From: Bacillus sp. REN16
GTDB taxonomy: Bacteria; Bacillota; Bacilli; Bacillales; Bacillaceae_L
Assembly: GCF_020731355.1 (NCBI RefSeq)
Contig: NZ_JAJFZK010000004.1
Coordinates: 62,001 to 126,000 of the forward strand
Length of the DNA stretch: 64,000 nucleotides
Reading direction: 5' to 3'
Shown: positions 7,432-16,956 of the stretch, in pieces
Layout of the letters: every line of letters starts with the position of its first letter
How positions within the stretch are numbered: the stretch's first letter is position 1
Translations under genes and position numbers: made by a program
The notes under the pieces: model-generated
Database searches by the model: none
The model's input: only the letters and a program-made list of their open reading frames with translations
Told to the model about the DNA's origin: nothing

Positions 7432-8517
7432 ATGACAAAGCTTGATGAAACATTAACGATGCTTAAAGATCTTACTGATGCAAAAGGAATCCCCGGTAAT
7501 GAACGAGAGCCTCGTGAGGTCATGAAAAAATACATAACTCCATATTCTGATGAAATTTTATACGATGGACTAGGCAGTTTAATTGCAAAAAAGGAAGGCA
7601 ATACAACTGGTCCAAAAATCATGATATCTGGACACTTAGATGAAGTTGGATTCATGATAACACAGATTGATGAAAAAGGATTTCTGCGTTTCCAAACAGT
7701 TGGCGGCTGGTGGTCACAGGTTATGCTTGCTCAGAGAGTAACAGTTGTTACGAGGAAGGGAGATATTACAGGGGTAATTGGTTCAAAACCGCCTCATATT
7801 TTATCTGCTGACGCACGAAAGAAGCCTGTTGAAATCAAAGATATGTTCATTGATATTGGTGCATCAAGCAGGGAGCAAGCTCTTGAATTCGGAGTAAAGC
7901 CTGGAGACCAAGTTGTTCCATATTTTGAATTCACAGTTATGAATAATGAAAAAATGCTGCTTGCGAAAGCATGGGATAATCGTATCGGCTGTGCGATTGC
8001 GATTGATGTTCTAAAATATTTGAAAAATGAAGAACATCCAAACGTTGTATATGGCGTTGGGTCCGTTCAAGAGGAAGTTGGTCTTCGTGGTGCAAAAACG
8101 GCTGCAACAATGATCAAGCCTGATCTTGCAATTGCTGTTGATGTTGGGATTGCCGGTGATACTCCCGGAATCTCGGAAAAAGAAGCGTTAAGTAAAATGG
8201 GTGAGGGTCCACAAATCATTTTATATGATGCATCCATGGTATCGCATAAAGGCTTGCGTGATTTTGTTGTTGGAGTTGCAGATGAACTAAGCATTCCATA
8301 CCAATTTGATGCGATTGCTGGTGGTGGCACTGATGCAGGTTCAATCCACATTACGCTGGAAGGTGTTCCGGCCTTAGCGATTACAATTGCAACACGTTAT
8401 ATTCATTCACATGCAGGTATTCTTCACCGTGATGATTATGAAAATGCAGTGAAACTTATTGCTGAGGTAATTAAACGTCTGGATCAAGAAGCAGTAAATA
8501 AAATTAAATTTGATTGA
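7432..8517 (+). CDS. ysdC: M42 family metallo-aminopeptidase (YsdC)
   Basis: 361-residue M42 peptidase, a cytoplasmic dodecameric dinuclear metal aminopeptidase family. Metal and catalytic motifs: SGHLDEVGF (near 66), AWDNRIGC (near 182), [11 protein letters not shown] (near 212), AVDVG (near 236) and the final [10 protein letters not shown] (near 322). Full length. AGGTGATG lies upstream of the ATG. Older annotations call such proteins endoglucanases, which the metal site does not support. A B. subtilis ysdC gene occurs near ysdB in the same region. Confidence 0.92.
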   Translation: MTKLDETLTMLKDLTDAKGIPGNEREPREVMKKYITPYSDEILYDGLGSLIAKKEGNTTGPKIMISGHLDEVGFMITQIDEKGFLRFQTVGGWWSQVMLAQRVTVVTRKGDITGVIGSKPPHILSADARKKPVEIKDMFIDIGASSREQALEFGVKPGDQVVPYFEFTVMNNEKMLLAKAWDNRIGCAIAIDVLKYLKNEEHPNVVYGVGSVQEEVGLRGAKTAATMIKPDLAIAVDVGIAGDTPGISEKEALSKMGEGPQIILYDASMVSHKGLRDFVVGVADELSIPYQFDAIAGGGTDAGSIHITLEGVPALAITIATRYIHSHAGILHRDDYENAVKLIAEVIKRLDQEAVNKIKFD

Positions 8518-8522
8518 AAATG

Positions 8523-8552
8523 AAAAGCCGATGATTGATGTCATCGGCTTTA
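8523..8552. terminator. Convergent terminator between ysdC and sspI
   Basis: AAAGCCGATGA and TCATCGGCTTT arms; T-rich on both strands. Confidence 0.75.
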
Positions 8553-8560
8553 CTCAATTA

Positions 8561-8767
8561 TTATTTTAACCCTTGTTCTAAAGTTGCGAGCATTTCTTGT
8601 TTATCCTCTTGGCTTGCATTTTGCCAAATCACTTCAAACAATACTCCTAGACCTGGGAGCATTTTTTCTTCTCCACTTTGGATAGCATCCACAATTGTAT
8701 CTTGTAATTCTGCCTGAGAATTTCCTGCCACATTATGCTTAACTGCATTTCTTAAATTCAAATTCAT
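8561..8767 (-). CDS. sspI: Small acid-soluble spore protein SspI
   Basis: 68 residues containing [32 protein letters not shown], nearly identical to the SspI core. This minor SASP accumulates in the developing spore; expression is forespore-specific (sigma-G) in B. subtilis. AAAGGGTG upstream of the ATG. I did not find a convincing sigma-G promoter by eye. Position next to ysgA matches B. subtilis. Confidence 0.93.
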   Translation of the reverse strand: MNLNLRNAVKHNVAGNSQAELQDTIVDAIQSGEEKMLPGLGVLFEVIWQNASQEDKQEMLATLEQGLK

Positions 8768-8885
8768 TCACATGCACCCTTTCTATGTAACTTTTCTTTA
8801 GTATCTTTTACGCGATCTGCCTTTTTTATGTAAGTTCCATAGGATATAATGAAAAAAAGAATCAGCAAAAAGGAGCAATTAGTAC

Positions 8886-9635
8886 GTGAAGCGAATTGAA
8901 TCAAATAAAAATCCCCAAATAAAACAATGGAAAAAATTACATACGAAAAAAGAACGTGATAAGACCGAAACTTATATAATTGAAGGGTTTCATTTAGTTG
9001 AAGAAGCTTTAAAAAGTGATGTGATCATTCGTGAATTGATCATAAGTGAAACAGTAGATATTCCATCAAGCTGGAATGTAGACAATTTATCTATCACGAT
9101 TGTGACAGAAAAAATAATGAAAGAAATAAGTGATACAGATACATCTCAAGGAATCGCGGCTATTTGTGAACAATATTCCGCTAGAGCAGAAGTCAATTTC
9201 ACAAGATTATTACTGATTGATGCTGTGCAAGACCCGGGTAATCTTGGAACAATGATTCGCACTGCGGATGCAGCTGGTATAGATGCTGTGATTATTGGAG
9301 AAGGAAGTGTCGATGTCTATAATTCAAAGGTGGTTCGTTCTACACAGGGGTCGATTTTTCATATACCTATTGTGAAGGGAAATTTATATGATACGATTGA
9401 TCAGCTAAAGCAAAACGGTACAAAAGTATACGGGACTTCTTTAAAGAATGCAGTTGACTATAAACAAGCTGCTGCCGAGGAATCCTTCGCCATACTGGTT
9501 GGAAATGAAGGCAATGGAGTAAATCCTGAATTACTGGTAAAAACAGATCAAAACTTATATATTCCAATCTACGGAAAAAGTGAATCATTGAATGTAGCCG
9601 TGGCAGCGGGGATCTTGCTTTATCATTTGCGGTAA
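8886..9635 (+). CDS. ysgA: TrmH/SpoU family RNA methyltransferase (YsgA)
   Basis: 249-residue SPOUT methyltransferase. N-terminal substrate-binding domain (about 1-95) with KNPQIKQWKKLHTKKERD and EGFHLVEEAL, then the trefoil-knot SPOUT domain with DPGNLGTMIRTADAAGIDAV near 118, STQGSIFHIPI near 151 and LVGNEGNGV near 203, closing with ESLNVAVAAGILLYHLR. Probably an rRNA 2'-O-methyltransferase, but the target nucleotide cannot be read from sequence. GTG start with AAAGGAG upstream. In B. subtilis it is followed by pheS; here a toxin-antitoxin pair and a YwaF-like gene lie between. Confidence 0.9.
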   Translation: MKRIESNKNPQIKQWKKLHTKKERDKTETYIIEGFHLVEEALKSDVIIRELIISETVDIPSSWNVDNLSITIVTEKIMKEISDTDTSQGIAAICEQYSARAEVNFTRLLLIDAVQDPGNLGTMIRTADAAGIDAVIIGEGSVDVYNSKVVRSTQGSIFHIPIVKGNLYDTIDQLKQNGTKVYGTSLKNAVDYKQAAAEESFAILVGNEGNGVNPELLVKTDQNLYIPIYGKSESLNVAVAAGILLYHLR

Positions 9636-9665
9636 AGTGCACAAGGTGGGGCGATGAGTGAACGA

Positions 9666-9926
9666 TTAAATGCGTTTATAAATATCGCCTCGATACCCAA
9701 TTTTAATAATATGAACAATTAATTTACCTTCGATTATTTCATAAACAATCCCGATATCCCCAACACGTTTTCTGTATAAGTTGAGGTTTGACAACTTTTT
9801 AACGTTTGAGGCAGAAAATGGTGTTTCTTGTATTTCTAATAAAGCATCAGTTATCCTTAACCGAATGTTTTTATCTAGTTTCTTAATGAATTTTTCGGCG
9901 TTTTTGTCGATTAATTAGGTATACAT
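9666..9926 (-). pseudogene. RelE/ParE-type toxin, reading frame interrupted at codon 4
   Basis: The frame beginning at the ATG that overlaps the antitoxin stop (TAATG at 9928-9924) reads MYT, then TAA at 9917-9915, then stays open for 82 codons in the same frame. The continuing product (LIDKNAEKFIKKLDKNIR..., LYRKRVGDIGIVYEI, HIIKIGYRGDIYKRI) is a clear RelE/ParE-superfamily mRNA interferase or gyrase toxin. No ATG, GTG or TTG lies just after the stop to rescue it. The toxin is probably inactivated by a nonsense mutation; non-canonical initiation or readthrough cannot be excluded. Minus strand, convergent with ysgA. Confidence 0.8.
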
Positions 9927-10144
9927 TATTTGTAATCCTCATCTAGTTCTTTAATTAAATCATCTAATGTGACAAATTCACCATTTCTAATTCTTTCTCT
10001 CGAATTTTTGATTTCCTTTAACTCTTCTTCTGTTATAGGCTCATCGTCCTCTGGAATTAATGATTTTAAAAAGTCCGCTGGATCGGGAAGTTTTTCTTCA
10101 GGCAAATTATCAATAATTCGTTTCAATTCTTCTCTCTTATTCAT
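9926..10144 (-). CDS. Antitoxin of a RelE/ParE-type module
   Basis: 72-residue acidic protein: MNKREELKRIIDNLPEEKLPDPADFLKSL at the start and an acidic tail ending IKELDEDYK. Small size, acidity and position immediately upstream of the toxin frame with a one-base overlap (TAATG) are typical of type II antitoxins. AAAGGATG upstream of the ATG; a TATAAT-like box on the minus strand at about 10180-10175. The exact antitoxin family is not certain. Its toxin partner is interrupted, so it may be a relic or may still act as a regulator. Confidence 0.72.
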   Translation of the reverse strand: MNKREELKRIIDNLPEEKLPDPADFLKSLIPEDDEPITEEELKEIKNSRERIRNGEFVTLDDLIKELDEDYK

Positions 10145-10327
10145 TCAATTCATCCTTTCATATTTATTAGATTAATTATACACTGAACATGAAGATTTCA
10201 AAATATATTGTAACTTTTAAAAAACGAGTAATAAAATTGTAGGATAAGGGGTGCGGGGGCTATTAACAACTATTTTGGAGGTACAATAGTTGGTGAACCG
10301 TTTCATTGGTTATCTTTTTCGCATGTT

Positions 10328-10966
10328 GTGATGTTGGGCTTGCTTATAGTCTTGGGTGTTTTGTTGTTTCTTTTAAGAGATAGACTCACGAAAAGAAAAT
10401 CAGTCATTCGCTATACATTAGCAATTGTTTTGTTAGCTAGCGAACTATCTCTTTACCTCTGGTATGTGTTTACAGGGGTGTGGGATCCAGTTGATTCCCT
10501 GCCGCTTCAGCTTTGCTCGATATCATTATTTCTAAGCATCATTATGCTATTAACTCGAAGCTATTTATTATTTGAAGTAACTTATTTCTTAGGCATAGGT
10601 GGTGCCCTGCAAGCGATGCTTACACCAGAACTTGCCTATGATTTTCCGCATTATCGCTATTTCCACTTTTTCCTAGCCCATATTGCGATTATTCTAGCAA
10701 GCTTCTACATGATTTGGTATGAGAATTGCAGACCGACTTTGAAATCCATTTGGAAGGCCTTTGCGGGATTAAACAGTATCGCTTTGGTTGTCTTTTTTAT
10801 CAACAAAGCAACAGGTGGAAATTATATGTTTCTTGCGCACAAACCAATGAACCCAAGCCTAATCGACCTGCTTGGCCCGTACCCATGGTATATTTTATCC
10901 TTGGAAATCGTCGCGTTAATTATGTTTTTTATCCTCTTTCTCCCATTTTTAAGAAAAAAGAAATAA
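10328..10966 (+). CDS. YwaF-like integral membrane protein (TIGR02206 type), unusual 5' end
   Basis: 212 residues with about six or seven membrane helices; motifs LYLWYVFTGVWDPVDSLPLQLCSISL and YDFPHYRYFHFFLAHIAIIL resemble the YwaF/TIGR02206 family (about 230 residues, function unknown). The first standard start is GTG 10328 (then ATG 10331), with no good ribosome binding site. The same frame is open upstream and encodes GEPFHWLSFSHVVMLG, which looks like the true conserved N-terminus (FS..H), but no ATG/GTG/TTG exists there. GGAGG at 10277-10281 precedes an in-frame ATA at 10286 and an out-of-frame TTG-GTG at 10290. The start may be ATA, or the 5' end may carry a frameshift. Confidence 0.7.
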   Translation: MMLGLLIVLGVLLFLLRDRLTKRKSVIRYTLAIVLLASELSLYLWYVFTGVWDPVDSLPLQLCSISLFLSIIMLLTRSYLLFEVTYFLGIGGALQAMLTPELAYDFPHYRYFHFFLAHIAIILASFYMIWYENCRPTLKSIWKAFAGLNSIALVVFFINKATGGNYMFLAHKPMNPSLIDLLGPYPWYILSLEIVALIMFFILFLPFLRKKK

Positions 10967-10973
10967 TTTGGGT

Positions 10974-11002
10974 TTGATTTGCATATTGAAGATACGTATA
11001 AT
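10974..11002 (+). promoter_or_regulatory. Sigma-A promoter of pheST leader
   Basis: TTGATT (10974-10979), 17-nt spacer, TATAAT (10997-11002). Confidence 0.8.
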
Positions 11003-11024
11003 ATAATTTATATGCTTTACATAT

Positions 11025-11282
11025 AGTAAAAAAACAGTGACAGAGACTAGTACCTTTCCACTCACTATTTCAGGGAGAAAATGCCGTGACTGCAAGCATT
11101 TTTATAGAAGAAGAAAGTGAATTCACCTCTTGAGTTGGCACTTGGACCGTTTGAACAATAGACGTAAAGGTGTTCCGGCATTTGCCGTTATCGAAACGAA
11201 GTGAACAATTATTTGTAATTGTTAACAAGGGTGGTACCGCGAATCTAAACCTCGTCCCTTTTTTGGGATTGAGGTTTTTTAT
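11025..11282 (+). promoter_or_regulatory. T-box leader controlling pheST (tRNA-Phe responsive)
   Basis: T-box AAGGGTGGTACCGCG at 11227-11241, terminator with AACCTCGTCCC/GGGATTGAGGTT arms and T run at 11248-11282. The specifier is TTC (Phe) at 11122-11124 within GTGAATTCACC, which fits the downstream gene. Confidence 0.93.
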
Positions 11283-11292
11283 TTTGTCTTAT

Positions 11293-11414
11293 TGTCTAGC
11301 TCCAGGCGCCATCGGCTCGAGGTCACAAGCCAATCACTTCGGAAGGCAAAAGACGCCCTCTGTCAGTGCTCGTCTTGTGCTTGTCGCCGATGAACGGGCG
11401 CCTTGCGCTTTTCT
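11293..11414 (+). repeat. Dispersed structured repeat, family B, copy 2
   Basis: Begins TGTCTAGCTCCAGGCGCC and ends CGGGCGCCTTGCGCTTTTCT. Outer stem GGCGCCATCGGC pairs with GCCGATGAACGGGCGCC; compared with copy 3 (GCGCCTAGCCCC with GGGGCTG...GGCGC) both sides have changed together. It lies between the T-box terminator and the pheS ribosome binding site, so it is part of the full-length pheST mRNA. Confidence 0.85.
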
Positions 11415-11434
11415 AATAAAAAGGAGGAAAAACC

Positions 11435-12469
11435 ATGCAAGAAAGATTACTTGAGCTGAAAGAAGAAGCTCTTGCAAAAGTTGATGCAGCAACGAATCTT
11501 AAAGAATTAAATGATATTCGTGTTGCTTATTTAGGTAAAAAAGGACCTATTACAGAGGTACTTAGAGGTATGGGCAAACTTTCTGCTGAAGAGCGTCCAA
11601 AAATGGGTGCACTTGTCAATGAGGTCAGAGAGCAAATCACTGAAACATTAACTGCAAAACAAGAACTACTCGAAAAAGAAGAAGTCGAAAGAAAACTTGC
11701 TTCTGAAACAATTGATGTCACACTACCAGGTAGACCGGTTAATGTAGGTGGACCTCACCCGCTAACTAAGGTAATTGAAGAAATTGAAGATTTATTCCTA
11801 GGAATGGGCTATTCAATTGCGGAAGGACCAGAAGTTGAAAAGGATTATTACAATTTCGAAGCGTTAAATTTACCGAAGGACCATCCAGCACGGGACATGC
11901 AGGATTCATTTTACATCACCGAGGATATTCTCCTTCGTACCCAAACTTCACCTGTTCAAGCGAGAACAATGGAAAAGCATGAAGGGAAAGGTCCGGTAAA
12001 AATCATCTGTCCTGGTAAAGTGTACCGTCGTGATAATGATGATGCGACACACTCTCACCAATTCACGCAAATTGAAGGTTTAGTTGTCGACGAAAACATC
12101 CGTATGAGTGACCTAAAAGGAACTCTTAATACGTTTGCGAAAAAAATGTTTGGGGAAGATCGCGAAATCCGACTGCGCCCAAGCTTTTTCCCATTCACTG
12201 AACCTTCAGTAGAGATGGATATATCTTGCTTTAAGTGTGGCGGGGATGGATGTAATGTATGTAAGAAGACAGGCTGGATTGAAATTTTAGGCGCAGGTAT
12301 GGTTCATCCAAATGTACTTGAAATGTCAGGCTTTGATTCAAAGAAATATACAGGATTTGCATTTGGTATGGGCCCAGAGCGTATTGCCATGTTGAAATAT
12401 GGAATTGATGATATTCGTCATTTATACACAAATGATAATCGTTTCATCAAACAATTTAATCGGGCTTAA
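11435..12469 (+). CDS. pheS: Phenylalanyl-tRNA synthetase alpha subunit
   Basis: 344-residue class II catalytic subunit of the alpha2-beta2 enzyme. N-terminal coiled-coil that binds tRNA (about 1-90), then the catalytic core with motif 2 ([28 protein letters not shown]), [18 protein letters not shown], and motif 3 ([18 protein letters not shown]). A four-cysteine [14 protein letters not shown] insert is present near 263-276. ATG with AAGGAGG upstream. Cotranscribed with pheT (15-nt gap) under the T-box. Confidence 0.97.
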   Translation: MQERLLELKEEALAKVDAATNLKELNDIRVAYLGKKGPITEVLRGMGKLSAEERPKMGALVNEVREQITETLTAKQELLEKEEVERKLASETIDVTLPGRPVNVGGPHPLTKVIEEIEDLFLGMGYSIAEGPEVEKDYYNFEALNLPKDHPARDMQDSFYITEDILLRTQTSPVQARTMEKHEGKGPVKIICPGKVYRRDNDDATHSHQFTQIEGLVVDENIRMSDLKGTLNTFAKKMFGEDREIRLRPSFFPFTEPSVEMDISCFKCGGDGCNVCKKTGWIEILGAGMVHPNVLEMSGFDSKKYTGFAFGMGPERIAMLKYGIDDIRHLYTNDNRFIKQFNRA

Positions 12470-12484
12470 GGAGGGAGAAAGAGA

Positions 12485-14899
12485 ATGTTTGTTTCATATA
12501 AATGGTTACAGGAATACGTTGATTTATCAGGTGTAACACCCGAAGAATTAGCAGAAAAAATTACGAGAAGTGGAATTGAAGTTGAAGGTGTCGATCATTT
12601 AGGTGAAGGCATTAGCGGAATTGTGGTCGGTCACGTTCTTGAATGTGAGCAGCATCCGAATGCTGATAAATTGAATAAATGTCTCGTTGATGTTGGTGAA
12701 GGCGAGCCTGTTCAAATAATTTGTGGTGCGCCAAACGTTGCGAAAGGCCAAAAGGTTGTAGTCGCAAAGGTAGGGGCTGTGTTACCAGGTAATTTTAAAA
12801 TCAAAAAGGCGAAGCTTCGCGGTGAAGAATCAAATGGAATGATTTGTTCCCTTCAAGAGCTTGGTTTTGAATCAAAGCTTGTTTCTAAGGAATACGCAGA
12901 AGGCATTTTTGTATTCCCGCATGAAGTAGAGCCAGGAGCTGACGCACTCGCTCTTTTAAATCTTGATGATAAAGTTCTAGAGCTAGGATTAACTCCTAAT
13001 CGTGCTGATGCTATGAGCATGATGGGGGTTGCTTATGAAGTTGCTGCTATTTTAGGAAAAGATGTAAATCTTCCACAACCGAAAGTAACCACTTCAGCGG
13101 AAAAAGCGGAAGATTACATTTCGATTTCAGTAGAAGCGAAGGAAGATAATCCTTTATATGTGGCACGAGTAGTGAAGAATGTAAAAATTGGTCCATCTCC
13201 ATTATGGCTTCAAACACGCCTGATGGCTGAAGGAATTCGTCCACATAATAATGTTGTCGATATTACAAATTATATTTTATTAGAGTATGGTCAACCACTA
13301 CATGCATTTGATTATGATCGTCTAGGTTCCAAAGAAATTCTAATTAGACGTGCGAACAATGAAGAAAAAATTACAACATTAGATAATGCAGAGCGTACAT
13401 TAACCGATGAGCACCTAGTGATTACAAATGGTTCAGTTCCAGTCGCACTTGCAGGTGTAATGGGCGGGGCAAATTCTGAAGTGAAATCTGACACTACAAC
13501 TGTCTTAATCGAGTCTGCTTATTTTACAGGCAGCACAATCCGTAAGTCATCTAAAGATCACGGTCTGCGCAGTGAAGCAAGTGCTCGTTTTGAAAAAGGA
13601 ATTGATCCAAACCGTACTCGAGAAGCCGCTGACCGTGCCGCTGAGCTAATGGCTGAGCTGGCTGGCGGTGTCGTGCTTGATGGTGTTGTAGCTGTTGATA
13701 CACTTGATATTCAACCAGTAAATGTTTCTGTAACACTTGAGAGAATTAATAAAGTGTTAGGTACTGAGATTTCAAAAGAAAAAGTAGAAGAAATTTTTAC
13801 CAACCTGCGATTCTCATTTACTGTGGATAATGATACATTCCACGTTACAGTACCTACTCGCAGACCAGACATTACAATTGAAGAGGATCTAATCGAAGAG
13901 GTAGCACGTTTATTTGGATATGATGAATTACCAACTACTCTTCCAATTGGCGAATCAAAACCAGGTAGATTAACGGACTATCAAGCAAAGCGCCGTCTAG
14001 TTAGAAGGTTTTTAGAAGGTGTTGGTTTATACCAAAGCATCACATATTCCCTAACAAGTGCTGAAAAAGTAAATAAATACGCACTTGAACAAAGTGAGTC
14101 AATTCGTCTGGCAATGCCTATGAGTGAAGAACGCAGTCACCTAAGATTAAGCCTTCTTCCACATTTATTAGAGGTTGTTTCACATGATTTAGCTCGTCAA
14201 ATTGATAGTGTAGCGACTTACGAAACAGGCTCTGTATTCATTACTAGACCAAACCAAGAACTACCTGACGAAAAGGAACATTTGGCAATTGCTTTGACAG
14301 GCTCATGGTTATCACCAACATGGCAGGGTGAGAAAAAAGCGGTGGACTTCTATGTTGTCAAAGGAATTCTAGAAGGGTTATTTGAAAAGCTTGGTCTAGA
14401 AAACAGAACATCATTCCTGCAAGCGAGAGTAGAAGGGATGCATCCAGGTCGTACAGCTACTGTGTTATTGGATAACAGAGAAATTGGATTTGTTGGCCAA
14501 GTTCATCCAAATGTTCAAAAAGACTTAGATTTAACACCAACTTTTGTTGCTGAATTATCATTAAAAGATATTTTAGAGGCAGATGTGGAGGAAATTCTTT
14601 ATCAGCCAATTCCACGATTCCCTTCGATGACTCGTGACATTGCACTTGTTGTGGATAAGTCAGTAGCAGCAGGTGACATGAAACAAGTTATTATTGAAGC
14701 GGGTGGTAAGCTACTTCGCGATGTTTCGATTTTTGACCTATATGAAGGAGAGCGCATGGAGCCAGGTAAAAAATCTGTTGCCTATTCAATCAAGTATTTT
14801 GATCCAGAGCGCACCTTAACTGAAGATGAAGTTACAAAAGCACATGATAAAGTACTAAAAGCAGTTGCGGAAAAATTTGAAGCAACTTTGCGTTCATAA
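12485..14899 (+). CDS. pheT: Phenylalanyl-tRNA synthetase beta subunit
   Basis: 804 residues, the full bacterial length. Domains in order: EMAP/OB-fold tRNA-binding domain (about 40-150), B3/B4 editing domain (about 205-390, with [13 protein letters not shown] and [12 protein letters not shown]), B5 (about 405-475), catalytic-like core, and the C-terminal FDX anticodon-binding domain (about 710-804, [17 protein letters not shown]). AAGGAGGGAG upstream of the ATG. Functions with PheS; the beta subunit supplies editing of mischarged Tyr-tRNA-Phe. Confidence 0.97.
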   Translation: MFVSYKWLQEYVDLSGVTPEELAEKITRSGIEVEGVDHLGEGISGIVVGHVLECEQHPNADKLNKCLVDVGEGEPVQIICGAPNVAKGQKVVVAKVGAVLPGNFKIKKAKLRGEESNGMICSLQELGFESKLVSKEYAEGIFVFPHEVEPGADALALLNLDDKVLELGLTPNRADAMSMMGVAYEVAAILGKDVNLPQPKVTTSAEKAEDYISISVEAKEDNPLYVARVVKNVKIGPSPLWLQTRLMAEGIRPHNNVVDITNYILLEYGQPLHAFDYDRLGSKEILIRRANNEEKITTLDNAERTLTDEHLVITNGSVPVALAGVMGGANSEVKSDTTTVLIESAYFTGSTIRKSSKDHGLRSEASARFEKGIDPNRTREAADRAAELMAELAGGVVLDGVVAVDTLDIQPVNVSVTLERINKVLGTEISKEKVEEIFTNLRFSFTVDNDTFHVTVPTRRPDITIEEDLIEEVARLFGYDELPTTLPIGESKPGRLTDYQAKRRLVRRFLEGVGLYQSITYSLTSAEKVNKYALEQSESIRLAMPMSEERSHLRLSLLPHLLEVVSHDLARQIDSVATYETGSVFITRPNQELPDEKEHLAIALTGSWLSPTWQGEKKAVDFYVVKGILEGLFEKLGLENRTSFLQARVEGMHPGRTATVLLDNREIGFVGQVHPNVQKDLDLTPTFVAELSLKDILEADVEEILYQPIPRFPSMTRDIALVVDKSVAAGDMKQVIIEAGGKLLRDVSIFDLYEGERMEPGKKSVAYSIKYFDPERTLTEDEVTKAHDKVLKAVAEKFEATLRS

Positions 14900-14901
14900 T
14901 G

Positions 14902-14936
14902 AAAATGGAGTGGGTATTGAGCCCGCTCCATTTTTA
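14902..14936. terminator. Convergent terminator between pheT and rnhC
   Basis: AAAATGGAG-GGG and CCC-CTCCATTTTT arms, with T runs in both directions. It touches the rnhC stop codon. Confidence 0.85.
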
Positions 14937-15869
14937 AATTCCGGCAATTTTCTTAGCTTTTTGCGTATTTGCAAAATGCAGTTTCGTAAAGGTTCGTAAA
15001 GCAGCTACGCCTTGTTTTTTGATTAGCTTAGCGGCAACAACATCCACTTGTGCGCCTGCTCCTTTTTTTAACTCTAATCCGCATTTTTTACTCAATTTGT
15101 CAAATTCTTTAACAAATGCATACCTTGCTATGATTGAGGCGGCAGCGACCGAAAGATGAACTCCCTCTGCTTTCGTACTAAAATATACATCATTTTTAAT
15201 GATTTCTTTTTGACCTGATAAATGCTTGAAATACACGTCTGGGACTGCAAATTGGTCAATTAAAATACCGTCTGGTGTAGCGGGTGCAATTTTTTTAAGA
15301 ACATGCCCAATTGCTTGATTATGCAGCAATGCCTTCATTTTGCCTTGTGTCATGCCTCTTGCTTGGAGTTCATTGTATTTTTCATTATGTAATATTAACA
15401 GGCTATAAGGAATCACATGAATGATAGATTCAGCAATTTCACAAATTTGTTTGTCGTTTAGATCCTTGGAATCTTTAACCCCAAGTTCCTTCAGCAAAGC
15501 AAACTTATCATTAGAAACATATGCAGCTACTACTGTCATGGGGCCAAAATAATCACCTGTCCCAACTTCATCAGATCCAACCATCGATAAGGTTCCGATA
15601 TTAGGCGGTAAGCCACTATTTTTTGCAACAGGTTTCTTTGTATTAGTTGTTTTAGTTGGTGTTTCTGTGGCCCCCCATTTTTCAGCCTCTGGAGCAGCAT
15701 TATTTCCTTGGAATAATACCTTTCCTGACTTGTATGCAGTAATTGAACAGCTTGGAAGTTTGGCAGCAAATACCCCGCCCTGCGGGACTTTTTCTAATAA
15801 GTAACTTTTATAATGCGCCTTCATTTTTTCAATGGTACCGGGGGTACACTTTAAGACAGTATTAGACAA
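14934..15869 (-). CDS. rnhC: Ribonuclease HIII
   Basis: 311-residue RNase HIII, which cleaves RNA in RNA-DNA hybrids (R-loops, primers). N-terminal TBP-like substrate-binding domain (about 1-80), then the type 2 RNase H fold with SMVGSDEVGTGDYFGP near 95 (catalytic Asp-Glu), LIDQFAVPD near 200, and AAASIIARYAF. Start is TTG at 15869 with AGGGGATG upstream. Divergent from zapA, as in B. subtilis. Confidence 0.94.
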   Translation of the reverse strand: MSNTVLKCTPGTIEKMKAHYKSYLLEKVPQGGVFAAKLPSCSITAYKSGKVLFQGNNAAPEAEKWGATETPTKTTNTKKPVAKNSGLPPNIGTLSMVGSDEVGTGDYFGPMTVVAAYVSNDKFALLKELGVKDSKDLNDKQICEIAESIIHVIPYSLLILHNEKYNELQARGMTQGKMKALLHNQAIGHVLKKIAPATPDGILIDQFAVPDVYFKHLSGQKEIIKNDVYFSTKAEGVHLSVAAASIIARYAFVKEFDKLSKKCGLELKKGAGAQVDVVAAKLIKKQGVAALRTFTKLHFANTQKAKKIAGI

Positions 15870-16014
15870 GATAACATCCCCTATTTACTATTTTTATACA
15901 AGATTGGATAAAATTCTTTATAATCTATCATAACGTTTGTTGAGATTTCTTTCCATACATATCATGTTCGTGGTATTATTATCTGTAGGATTGTCTAGAA
16001 TGGAGGCCAACTAC

Positions 16015-16284
16015 TTGTCACAGCCACAAAAAACAAAAACAACTGTAGATATATATGGACAGCAATATTCGATTATCGGGTCTGAGAGCACAAGCCATAT
16101 ACGCCTTGTGGCCTCAATTGTCGATGATAAAATGAGAGAAATAAGCGGTAAAAACGCGACACTTGATATTAATAAATTAGCAGTATTAACAGCCGTTAAT
16201 ATTGTACATGAACATTTAAAGCTAAAAGAAGACTACGAAGAGCTTGAAAAACGTTTAACACAAGCAATAAATGAAAAGGATTGA
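16015..16284 (+). CDS. zapA: Cell division protein ZapA
   Basis: 89 residues: MSQPQKTKTTVDIYGQQYSIIGSES, SHIRLVASIVDDKMREI and a C-terminal coiled coil. ZapA bundles FtsZ filaments and promotes Z-ring assembly. The start chosen is TTG at 16015, 8 nt after GGAGG (16002-16006); a longer frame from 15937 would add a hydrophobic stretch foreign to the family and is rejected. First gene of zapA-yshB. Confidence 0.9.
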   Translation: MSQPQKTKTTVDIYGQQYSIIGSESTSHIRLVASIVDDKMREISGKNATLDINKLAVLTAVNIVHEHLKLKEDYEELEKRLTQAINEKD

Positions 16285-16290
16285 CGTGAT

Positions 16291-16818
16291 ATGTTTGATT
16301 TAGTCCTAATAATCATCCTTTTAGTGGGATTTTTAGTTGGTTTAAGAAGAGGCTTTATCCTTCAAATCGTTCATCTTACAGGTTTTATAGTTGCTTTTAT
16401 CGTTGCATACCTCTATTATGATGAACTAATGCCAAAATTAATATTATGGATTCCATATCCAACTTTCGGCGACGCCGATACGATGAAGTTTTTATTTGAA
16501 AGTACGAATTTAGAGACAGCCTATTATCGGGCAATTGCCTTTGCAATTATTTTCTTTATAACAAAATTCCTGTGGCAAATCATTGGCTCAATGCTAGATT
16601 TCCTTGCAAATCTGCCAATTTTAAAACAAATCAATGGTTGGGCTGGAGGTCTATTAGGATTTGTTGAAGTTTACTTAATTGTATTTATCGTCCTATATAT
16701 CGGAGCACTACTTCCGGTAGAAATCGTTCAGTCTAATCTCAATGATTCATTTATGGCTAAAATGATCGTCCAACATACCCCATTCTTTACTGGAAAAATT
16801 AAGGACATGTGGATTTGA
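16291..16818 (+). CDS. yshB: CvpA family membrane protein (YshB)
   Basis: 175 residues with four predicted membrane segments: MFDLVLIIILLVGFLVGLRRGF, then helices near 28-46, 83-105 and 118-143. This is the CvpA/YshB pattern, including the basic turn GLRRGF. E. coli CvpA was named for colicin V production; its role in Bacillus is not defined. Begins 6 nt after zapA and is surely cotranscribed with it. Confidence 0.88.
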   Translation: MFDLVLIIILLVGFLVGLRRGFILQIVHLTGFIVAFIVAYLYYDELMPKLILWIPYPTFGDADTMKFLFESTNLETAYYRAIAFAIIFFITKFLWQIIGSMLDFLANLPILKQINGWAGGLLGFVEVYLIVFIVLYIGALLPVEIVQSNLNDSFMAKMIVQHTPFFTGKIKDMWI

Positions 16819-16832
16819 TAATTAGTAACTCG

Positions 16833-16860
16833 ACTTCTCTATTATAGGGAAGTTTTTTTT
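16833..16860 (+). terminator. Terminator after yshB
   Basis: ACTTCTCTA/TAGGGAAGT hairpin followed by eight T residues. Confidence 0.75.
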
Positions 16861-16956
16861 ATGAACCCGCATGAATCCGCAAATAGTGACTTTTTTACAA
16901 AAAATCTGTATCATTTTGGATAGTTAATCGTAGATGAAATATAGGTGGTGGTTATA

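Noticed and set aside
8768-8885. Sigma-G promoter for sspI
   Set aside because: Candidate -10/-35 pairs (for example ACATA and GATACTA) have wrong spacing or mismatches, so no site is claimed.
11170-11454. 94-codon plus-strand open frame ahead of pheS
   Set aside because: It runs through the T-box terminator and the family B repeat, has no ribosome binding site, and shows no protein-like composition.
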